Below are positions 57,863 through 64,000 of a DNA stretch of 64,000 bases, piece by piece. The stretch comes from Oceanobacillus sp. J11TS1 (GTDB taxonomy: Bacteria; Bacillota; Bacilli; Bacillales; Amphibacillaceae). The stretch covers positions 1 through 64,000 of the forward strand of contig NZ_BORO01000018.1 in assembly GCF_018333215.1 (NCBI RefSeq), given 5' to 3'. The notes below the pieces were generated by a model that made no database searches, was not told the DNA's origin, and saw only the letters and a program-made list of their open reading frames with translations. Positions within the stretch are counted from its first letter, which is position 1. Each line of letters begins with the position of its first letter. The position numbers and the translations under genes are program-made.

Positions 57863-59869
57863 TTGAATCAAGTAGAGTTTAAAATAAAAAATGAAAAGAT
57901 CTATTTTAAAGAACAGTTATCTGATGATGTATTAAATGAGCCGATAGCTAGCATTTCAGGAAAAAATTATGAATATGCGCTCTCCTCTTATGTTAGTCCT
58001 TACGTTGCCAAGAAATTTTCACAGCTTGTTACAGGTAAACAAGAACAACTTCACTTCCATACAACGTTTGAAACAAAAGAAGGAGAAACTTTGGTCTTCA
58101 GGATCTCCGGCCAACGGTTTGAGTCTGAAGATGGTGCAGAAATTTCTGGAGAGATTTCGGATATGAAACAATCGGATGAACAATTAACATTGGCACTAAA
58201 GGAATTATCAGATATGAAGTATGCTTTAGATCAATCTGTGATATTAGCAATTACCAATCGGCAAGGAAAAATTACACATGCAAACGACCATTTCTGTGAT
58301 GTATCCGGTTACTCGAGAGACGAGCTAATTGGAAACACCCACCAACTTATCAACTCTGGTTATCACTCTAGAGCATTCTTTAAAAATATGTGGAGAACCA
58401 TTGGACAGGGGAATGTTTGGAAAGGTGAAATCAGAAACCGTGCGAAAGATGGTTCGCTTTATTGGGTGGACACAACCATTGTTCCAATGATAAATGAAAA
58501 AGGGGAGCCAACGCAATATATCGCAATCCGTTTTGATATAACAGATAAAAAAGAGAATGAAGAGAAGATTCGTCATATGGCGTACTTTGATTATGTAACC
58601 GGACTGGCCAATCGTCGGAAATTTGATGAATATTTAAAAAGAAGAACAGAAATTGCTGGAAAGAATAAAGAGAAATTTGGCATCATGTTTATTGATTTGG
58701 ATGGCTTTAACTATTTGAATGATACATTGGGATATTTAATAGGGGATCAATTGCTTATAGAAGCTGCTCGTCGTTTTAAAAAGATCGTTGGTGATAGAGG
58801 GATGATTGCGCGGATTGGTGAAGATGAATTTGTGATTGTGATTGATTCGATTACGGATGCGGAAGAAATGCAAGTCTTTGCAGCGTCCATGATGGCTGAT
58901 TTTAAAGATCCCTTTTTTGTTGGAGGATACGAATTAAATCTAACAGGAAGTATTGGGATAGCAACTTATCCAGAGGCTGGACGAGACGCCGCAACGATTA
59001 CGAAACATGCAGCTTTAGCAATGTATCGTGTGAAAGGTTCAAGTAAGAATGATTATAGATTTTTTGATAGTGATATGAAATTTTCTAACCATCGATCATT
59101 TCAAATAAAAAATGATTTAAGAAAAGGGTTAGATCAAGACCAATTTTATATCGTGTATCAGCCTAAAGTTTCTCCGAAAGATGATAGTGTAACCAGTGTT
59201 GAAGCATTAATTCGATGGAAGCATCAAGAATTTGGTGAACTATCCCCTTTTGAATTTATTCCCTTAGCGGAGGAAATAGGAATGATTAACGAAATCGGTG
59301 ATTGGGTTATCCAAGCTGTCTGTAAACAGCTGCAAAGTTGGGCATTGGAAGGGTATCATCCTATTCCTGTCTCGGTGAATGTATCAGCTCGTCAGTTTTT
59401 GCAAGCAAACTTTGTAGAAACATTCTTTTCTCATCTTGATACGTATCAAATTGATCCATCATGGATTCAAATGGAGATTACGGAGAGTCTTTTTATTGAT
59501 AATGTAAAATATGTGCAACAAATTTTAGAAAAGATCAAAGCGAAGGGTATCAAAATAGCACTGGATGATTTTGGGACGGGTTATTCTTCTTTAGCTTATT
59601 TACGCAAACTTGATTTGGATATATTGAAAATTGATCGCTCGCTAATCAGCGGAATTAACGATACCTCAAACCAAAAAGAAATCGCAATAACGATTATACG
59701 GCTAGGAAAGAGTCTTGGTATGGAGGTGGTTGCAGAGGGAGTGGAGACGGAAGAAGAGTTAGATATCTTAAGGAATCACGGTATTGATGAGATTCAAGGC
59801 TATTATTATAGCAAACCCCTTGGTGTGAGTGATATGCATCCTATACTAAAAACCAAGAGGCTTGACTAA
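57863..59869 (+). CDS. PAS-GGDEF-EAL cyclic-di-GMP phosphodiesterase, degenerate GGDEF
   Basis: 668-aa cytosolic protein: an N-terminal ~110-residue region, one PAS domain (~115-240; NRQGKITHANDHFCDVSGYS) with its PAC tail, GGDEF (~245-405) and EAL (~420-665). The GGDEF signature reads RIGEDEF, so the second Gly is Glu and cyclase activity is doubtful. The EAL signature EALIRWKH, DDFGTGYSS and EGVETEEEL are intact, so it should hydrolyse c-di-GMP, with GGDEF possibly sensing GTP. TTG 57863 follows GGAGGG by 6 nt; a GTG at 57836 is the alternative. Confidence 0.87.
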   Translation: MNQVEFKIKNEKIYFKEQLSDDVLNEPIASISGKNYEYALSSYVSPYVAKKFSQLVTGKQEQLHFHTTFETKEGETLVFRISGQRFESEDGAEISGEISDMKQSDEQLTLALKELSDMKYALDQSVILAITNRQGKITHANDHFCDVSGYSRDELIGNTHQLINSGYHSRAFFKNMWRTIGQGNVWKGEIRNRAKDGSLYWVDTTIVPMINEKGEPTQYIAIRFDITDKKENEEKIRHMAYFDYVTGLANRRKFDEYLKRRTEIAGKNKEKFGIMFIDLDGFNYLNDTLGYLIGDQLLIEAARRFKKIVGDRGMIARIGEDEFVIVIDSITDAEEMQVFAASMMADFKDPFFVGGYELNLTGSIGIATYPEAGRDAATITKHAALAMYRVKGSSKNDYRFFDSDMKFSNHRSFQIKNDLRKGLDQDQFYIVYQPKVSPKDDSVTSVEALIRWKHQEFGELSPFEFIPLAEEIGMINEIGDWVIQAVCKQLQSWALEGYHPIPVSVNVSARQFLQANFVETFFSHLDTYQIDPSWIQMEITESLFIDNVKYVQQILEKIKAKGIKIALDDFGTGYSSLAYLRKLDLDILKIDRSLISGINDTSNQKEIAITIIRLGKSLGMEVVAEGVETEEELDILRNHGIDEIQGYYYSKPLGVSDMHPILKTKRLD

Positions 59870-59944
59870 ATATAAATATGTTTGTTTTTCATGATGTCGA
59901 GAAATAAACGAAGGCCATAACAGCATTAGGATGATTAGAAAATC

Positions 59945-59998
59945 AAAAAACCCCATTTCCGAAAGATTATTCTACTTCTTTCCGGAATGGAGTTTCAG
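59945..59998 (-). terminator. Terminator of the diguanylate cyclase gene
   Basis: aaaccccatttccg pairs with cggaatggagttt; on the minus strand a T-run follows. The stem's first arm lies inside the last codons of the gene, which ends at 59967. Confidence 0.7.
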
Positions 59999-61103
59999 AA
60001 GGATACACTCTATTTTTACCTAATAGCTTTGCTTTATATAAACATTTATCAGCTGCCTGGACGATTTGATCGTGACTGGTGCATGTATCTGGATAAGTCG
60101 CTACACTAATAGAAACTGTCACGGGAACGGCCTGGTCCCTGGAAATCTTGAATGGGCATGCCTCCACTTCTTTCCGGATTCTCTCTGCCACCTCTAATGC
60201 ATCCGAAAGGGCACACCCTGGTAAAGCCACCGAAAACTCATCTCCACCATTGCGAAAGGCCACATCACATGAGCGTATATTTTTTGTTAAAATATCACTG
60301 AACCCTGTTAAAATATGGTTTCCCGCTGGATGTCCATACGTGTCATTAATCTGTTTGAAATAGTCAATATCAATCGTTAACAAGGTCAGCTTCTCTTTTT
60401 TTGTGATGGCGGTCTGAACTAATTTCCCCCAGTTCTTTTCAAATGAGCGCATATTCTGTAAACCTGTCAGGAAATCCGTTGCTACTTCCTCTTGATATTT
60501 TGATATAAGAACCTCTGTCTTGCTTAGATATTTGATGAAAAATACAGCGGTCAATCCACCAATAATTGATAATAGAAAATAGGCGGGCATAAAACGCATC
60601 TGTTGCAGAAAATCCCGAAAATCAGACACCATTATGATAATAAACGTAATATTGGAAAATAGAATCATTACCAAACTTTTTCTATAGCTTGGTTGCTTTG
60701 GATGATACAGCTTATCAATAAATAGGAATCCTATAAACAACATCGTCATTAAGATGGGGGTTGTCATTGCAAAGTCTGTACCATTGTCTAAAATAAACCT
60801 GCCAATCATAATGACGACACTGCCAATAGCAGCAGGGAATGCCGCTTCAAATAAAATAAGCAACATAATCGGTATAAAACGCAAATCTACTAAATGGCCT
60901 GGAACATCGGTAGAAAATAACATTAAAATAATACCAAATAAGCCGCATACGAAGCCATCAATGATGCCTTTATGCCAAAACGGTTTGTCGTCTAATTTCA
61001 GCTTTGTTCTTAACGGTAGATAAATAACAATTAACGTGATGATGACGCAAAGGCTAATAAAAAAATCATCCAAAAAATAGAATAATAGATTTCCGTTCCC
61101 CAA
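59967..61103 (-). CDS. Membrane diguanylate cyclase (5TMR-type sensor + GGDEF)
   Basis: 378 aa. Five to six membrane segments in residues 8-200, of the 5TM sensor class (YLPLRTKLKLDDKPFWHKGI, then GIILMLFSTDVPGHLVDLRFIPIMLL), followed by a GGDEF domain (~210-370) with an intact NGGDEFSV active site and the IDIDYFKQINDTYGHPAGN substrate loop. It should make c-di-GMP from GTP. The GGDEF/EAL gene (57863) is convergent with it, so opposing enzymes lie side by side. Confidence 0.9.
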   Translation of the reverse strand: MGNGNLLFYFLDDFFISLCVIITLIVIYLPLRTKLKLDDKPFWHKGIIDGFVCGLFGIILMLFSTDVPGHLVDLRFIPIMLLILFEAAFPAAIGSVVIMIGRFILDNGTDFAMTTPILMTMLFIGFLFIDKLYHPKQPSYRKSLVMILFSNITFIIIMVSDFRDFLQQMRFMPAYFLLSIIGGLTAVFFIKYLSKTEVLISKYQEEVATDFLTGLQNMRSFEKNWGKLVQTAITKKEKLTLLTIDIDYFKQINDTYGHPAGNHILTGFSDILTKNIRSCDVAFRNGGDEFSVALPGCALSDALEVAERIRKEVEACPFKISRDQAVPVTVSISVATYPDTCTSHDQIVQAADKCLYKAKLLGKNRVYPSETPFRKEVE

Positions 61104-61541
61104 ACTGTTTCCCCTCCTTTTACGACAACATTGGTCTTAGTGGGTGGAACTTTGTTTTCTACTTATCAAAGCATCACCATTGCCAAACGATGGTTCCCTT
61201 ATCTTTATTGGAACAGTCAAATAACTTATATAATAAATATCTATATCTGATAATTCTTTTACGCTACAGGAAAAAAACGCCTCTAAAGAATAAGTGTCTA
61301 GTTCTTTTTATCTGCTTCTTTGGAAATAGTTCCATATTCTAACTATAAATTTTACCATGAATCTTTTATATCACCAAGTGTTCCTATCTGTTTTTTGATA
61401 CAAGTTTTTTTGGTGGTATGACATGTTGAGGTCTGTGCTTATATTTCTCCCCCGACATTCGTTATCGATAAGCTATAGGTATCTATCTTATGTTAAAATT
61501 GGGTTAGGTAATAAAGTTTCTGAAACGAGGTGAATGTACAA
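61104..61541. other. Gene-free stretch between the cyclase and the YjfB-like gene
   Basis: 438 nt with no convincing coding frame. A sigma-D promoter would be expected for the YjfB-like gene, but only ATCGATAA near 61464 loosely resembles it (6 of 8) and no TAAA is placed correctly. Confidence 0.35.
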
Positions 61542-61718
61542 GTGGATGTTGGAAAATTATCCATGGTAATGCGTCAAGCGAATCTGCAGACGCAAGTGTC
61601 TTTTGGTGTAATGGGAAAAGTTATGGACCAGGCTGAAGTGCAAAATGCAGAGTTGATAAAAATGTTGGATCAACCGATTCATCCAGACTTAGGACATTCC
61701 ATAGATGTAAAAGCCTAA
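61542..61718 (+). CDS. YjfB-family putative motility protein
   Basis: 58 aa. GKLSMVMRQANLQTQVSFGVMGKVMDQA and the C-terminal LIKMLDQPIHPDLGHSIDV pattern match the YjfB family (putative motility protein; B. subtilis yjfB is associated with the flagellar sigma-D regulon). Predicted helical. GTG 61542 has CGAGGTGA 8 nt upstream; an upstream GTG lies in the ribosome site itself. Confidence 0.72.
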   Translation: MDVGKLSMVMRQANLQTQVSFGVMGKVMDQAEVQNAELIKMLDQPIHPDLGHSIDVKA

Positions 61719-61766
61719 AGCGTTTAACTTACTTGTAATAAGCAATAACTTAATAATGGAACAAGC

Positions 61767-61827
61767 AAGCCTGCTCCCCGCTCTTCTAATTGTCAAGGAA
61801 ACAAAGAAGAAGCAGGGGGCTTTTCCT
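61767..61827 (+). terminator. Probable terminator of the YjfB-like gene
   Basis: Imperfect long stem, aagcc...ctcttct with agaag...gggggctttt, then tttcc. Confidence 0.4.
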
Positions 61828-61995
61828 GCTTAAAAAAGTTTCGTATGAAGGAATTAAAAGACGCAGTCTGGGAACACTATAATGATACTTTACGAATAAA
61901 TAGGAAAAAATTTACTTCAGGAAAGCAATTTTATTTATATTTTATTGAAAAAGGCGTATGCTATATATGTAAATTAGGAGAAAGAAGGATTATTT

Positions 61996-62889
61996 ATGAA
62001 ATTTAAAAATGTAACCGTAGCGGGTAGTGGTGTTTTAGGAAGCCAGATTGCATATCAAATTTCTTATAAAGGCTTTAACGTCACCGTGTACGACATTAAT
62101 GACGAAGCTGTCGATGCAGCAAAAACTCGAATGGAAAGATGACAAGAGCGCTATAAAGAGGATTTAAATGCAACAGATGCAGAAGTAAAAGAGGCATTTG
62201 AAAGCATAAGCTTTTCTACTGATTTGAAAGACGCCGTAGCGGATGCTGATTTAGTGGTTGAAGCGGTGCCGGAAAATGAGGAAATCAAATTAGATTTCTA
62301 TAAAAAATTAGCGGAAGTAGCTCCAGAAAAAACTGTTTTTGCATCTAACTCATCTACTATGTTGCCAAGTCAATTTGCGGAAACAACTGGTCGTCCAAGT
62401 AAATTCTTGATGCTCCATTTTGCGAATGAGATTTGGAAAAACAATACAGCAGAAATCATGAAACATGAAGGCACAGATATGAAGGTTTTCGACGATGTTG
62501 TGGAATTTGCTAAACAAATCGGCATGGTTGCACTTCCAATTTACAAGGAACAACCAGGTTATATCTTGAATTCATTGCTTGTTCCATTTTTAAATGCAGG
62601 AGAAGATTTGTTAGTAAATGGTGTTGCAGATCCAGAGACCATTGATAAAACATGGATGGTAGCAATGGGAGCGCCAAAAGGGCCATTTGGAACCTTGGAT
62701 TGGATTGGCTTGAGAACACCTTATAACTTAGCAGTCGGAAAAGCCAAAGCTGGTAATAAAGAAGCAGAGAAATTTGCGAAGCTGTTAAAAGAAGAGTATC
62801 TGGATAAAGGAAAATTTGGTATTGAATCTGGAGAAGGATTCTACAAATATCCTAACCCAGCATTTGAAGATCCGGACTTCTTGAAATAA
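61996..62889 (+). pseudogene. 3-hydroxyacyl-CoA dehydrogenase, interrupted by TGA
   Basis: The full frame would encode 297 aa: the Rossmann VAGSGVLGSQIAYQISYKG and VTVYDIND at the start, EAVPENEEIK, NSSTMLPSQF, LHFANEIWKNN and a C-terminal 3HCDH domain (LLVPFLNAGEDLLVNGVADP). Codon 49 (62140-62142) is TGA, in the loop after AAKTRMER and before QERYKED, where TGG or CGA would fit. Everything after is well conserved in frame, so the change is recent, an assembly error, or the downstream part restarts. As written it produces a 48-residue product. Confidence 0.82.
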
Positions 62890-62900
62890 ATGAAATGATT

Positions 62901-62937
62901 AAAAAGCTGTCCGACCTGTGATCGGGCAGCTTTTTTT
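62901..62937. terminator. Terminator between convergent genes
   Basis: aaaaagctgtccga (62901-62914) pairs with tcgggcagcttttt (62922-62935, G-U allowed), then T-run. Works both ways. Confidence 0.85.
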
Positions 62938-63661
62938 AATGATTCGTATCCAATTGGGAAGCCTGCTGAAGCTGGTTATAGCGTTCCATTGTTTGATCAG
63001 CATTATTGGTATTCATAATAACAAAGCTATCTTTGGTACGAACAACAATAAATGGAGCCTCATTGGAATCGATATATAGCTTTCCAGATCCAAAATCTTC
63101 TATGAGAAATCGCCCAATGTGCTTTCCGAACATAGAAATGCCGTTTGTGCGTAACTTAATCTGAGGGAGTTCGTCATATAAGGAGATTTCTTCAATATCG
63201 GAAAATGCCCATTCCTCTCCATACAACCCCGTCACTTTAAAAGAATCTTCCTCTATCTTCAATGAATTAGGCATAAAAGGGAGTGCAAAAATCACAATAA
63301 CTAAAACGAGAGAAAGCGCTAAAACCACTTTATTTACCTTTTTTGATTTCCTTTTATCTTTTTTTGCCATCCATAATGATTCTACAAACAAGACAATCAT
63401 CATAACAAGGTAAGAGCCTTCAATGGCGTATGGAACATGTAAAAGCTGCAATAGGAACCCGATTGTTAAAATAATGCCTATATGCAGCGTCATCTTTCCG
63501 ACAGCACGCGGATAACCTGCTTGAATCATTTGCTGCTGTTCCTCGTGCGTACTTGTATTAAATCCGCTAATTAAATGATAGTTTTTGCGAATTAAAATTA
63601 AATAGGCAAAAAAGAAAAACATGATAATTAAAAATATTTGAATAACATATAAGAATTCCAT
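62936..63661 (-). CDS. DUF3784 and bacterial-PH-domain membrane protein
   Basis: 241 aa. The N-terminal half has three to four membrane segments with the DUF3784 mark LISGFNTSTHEEQQQ; the C-terminal half (~135-220) is a strand-rich domain (VTGLYGEEWAFSDIEEISLY, FGSGKLYID) like bacterial PH domains seen in other small membrane proteins. Unknown function. It is convergent with the 3-hydroxyacyl-CoA dehydrogenase gene. Confidence 0.75.
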   Translation of the reverse strand: MEFLYVIQIFLIIMFFFFAYLILIRKNYHLISGFNTSTHEEQQQMIQAGYPRAVGKMTLHIGIILTIGFLLQLLHVPYAIEGSYLVMMIVLFVESLWMAKKDKRKSKKVNKVVLALSLVLVIVIFALPFMPNSLKIEEDSFKVTGLYGEEWAFSDIEEISLYDELPQIKLRTNGISMFGKHIGRFLIEDFGSGKLYIDSNEAPFIVVRTKDSFVIMNTNNADQTMERYNQLQQASQLDTNH

Positions 63662-63738
63662 CGAATCACCCCGCGCATCATATGTACACTATAATCATAC
63701 GGCTGAATTCGAAGAAAGTTTCATGAAGGGAGGAAAAA

Positions 63739-63843
63739 ATGATTTTGAAGCTGGGGATAAATGAAATAAATGGATGGCAGGTAATGAATCTTCAGACCAC
63801 TATACTTTACTTGCTTTCTTTGAGGCTTCGGATTACATTTTAA
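63739..63843 (+). CDS. Possible small ORF with strong ribosome site
   Basis: 34 codons from ATG 63739, 8 nt behind AAGGGAGG, ending at TAA 63841. The product (MILKLGINEINGWQVMNLQT...) shows no recognised family and is of mixed composition. Good ribosome site but no other support; it may be the residue of a larger gene. Confidence 0.3.
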   Translation: MILKLGINEINGWQVMNLQTTILYLLSLRLRITF

Positions 63844-63892
63844 ATACACACATAAGAACATAGATAATTGACGATAAAGGTCGGGTGATGGA

Positions 63893-64000
63893 ATGAATTA
63901 TCTATTCGTGATGGTAGGAGCATTCCTTGGTGCGATGGCACGGTATGGAACGAGTCTTTGGTTTGGAGAGCAGGAATTCCCAATTGCAACGATTACGGTA
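63893..64000 (+). CDS. crcB: CrcB/FluC fluoride channel, N-terminal part (cut by window edge)
   Basis: 36 codons: MNYLFVMVGAFLGAMARYGT, with the GAFLGAxxRY signature of the four-TM dual-topology fluoride channel, followed by FPIATITV (normally xTLxVN). It should export fluoride. I looked for a fluoride riboswitch in the 160 nt upstream and did not find its conserved core. Bacillaceae often have two adjacent crcB genes; the rest lies outside the window. Confidence 0.85.
   Translation, partial: MNYLFVMVGAFLGAMARYGTSLWFGEQEFPIATITV

Noticed and set aside
63662-63892. Fluoride riboswitch before crcB
   Set aside because: The conserved GGNGATGGNGTTCC and downstream CTGATGRCTCCT blocks are absent. 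It may lie elsewhere if crcB is part of a longer operon.

Overview
The window reads as low-GC Bacillaceae DNA, most like Oceanobacillus/Virgibacillus-type halotolerant spore formers. Supporting features are a HutP-controlled histidine-degradation cluster, LicT/RAT antitermination, a Spo0E-type phosphatase, sigma-D flagellar promoters, CcpA (cre) sites, strong AGGAGG ribosome sites with frequent TTG/GTG starts, and many short lipoproteins. The species cannot be fixed from the sequence alone.

Layout. 1-0.2 kb: tail of an IS1182-type transposase. 0.26-5.9 kb: a lipoprotein, a divergent TetR/MFS efflux pair, a PP2C-like phosphatase and mannose-6-phosphate isomerase. 6.1-11.9 kb: an ascorbate-type (Ula) PTS operon with its own PRD activator and a transketolase, under a promoter with a cre site in its spacer. 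12-22.9 kb: a beta-glucoside cluster (LicT antiterminator, surface GH3 glucosidase, surface histidine phosphatase, BglP PTS, GH1 and GH4 phospho-glucosidases, RpiR regulator) with three RAT/terminator cassettes of two sequence classes. 22.9-23.2 kb: a GC-rich array of 41-bp repeats. 23.4-33.9 kb: a TctA-like permease, HAD phosphatase, AI-2E-type permease, two DUF3887 lipoproteins, YjbQ, a tyrosine phosphatase, a collagen-like protein, a GlsB-type membrane protein and asparagine synthetase.

34-43 kb is a motility segment: two tandem chemoreceptors, a small Spo0E-like gene, a flagellin gene interrupted by a 284-nt ORF-less group I intron, and an 846-aa protein with two YheC/YheD ATP-grasp modules. 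The flagellin leader carries a textbook sigma-D promoter and two CsrA-type sites. 43.1-46.0 kb is a patch of decayed mobile DNA: IS1182 and IS200/IS605 fragments, a Uma2-type gene and a partly deleted segmental duplication. 46-57 kb is histidine catabolism: an AraC-type regulator with a degenerate receiver, hutU-hutI-hutG-yjiH, then hutP, the HutP antiterminator site, hutH and a YuiF-type permease. 57-64 kb: a GGDEF/EAL protein, a membrane diguanylate cyclase, a YjfB-type motility protein, a 3-hydroxyacyl-CoA dehydrogenase gene broken by a stop codon, a DUF3784/PH membrane protein and the start of crcB.

The most noteworthy points are the flagellin intron, whose P1 and P10 pairings can be read directly from the sequence; the covarying RAT elements; the double ATP-grasp protein next to flagellin; and the response-regulator-like protein with Glu at the phospho-acceptor site and no ATG/GTG/TTG start for its full receiver.
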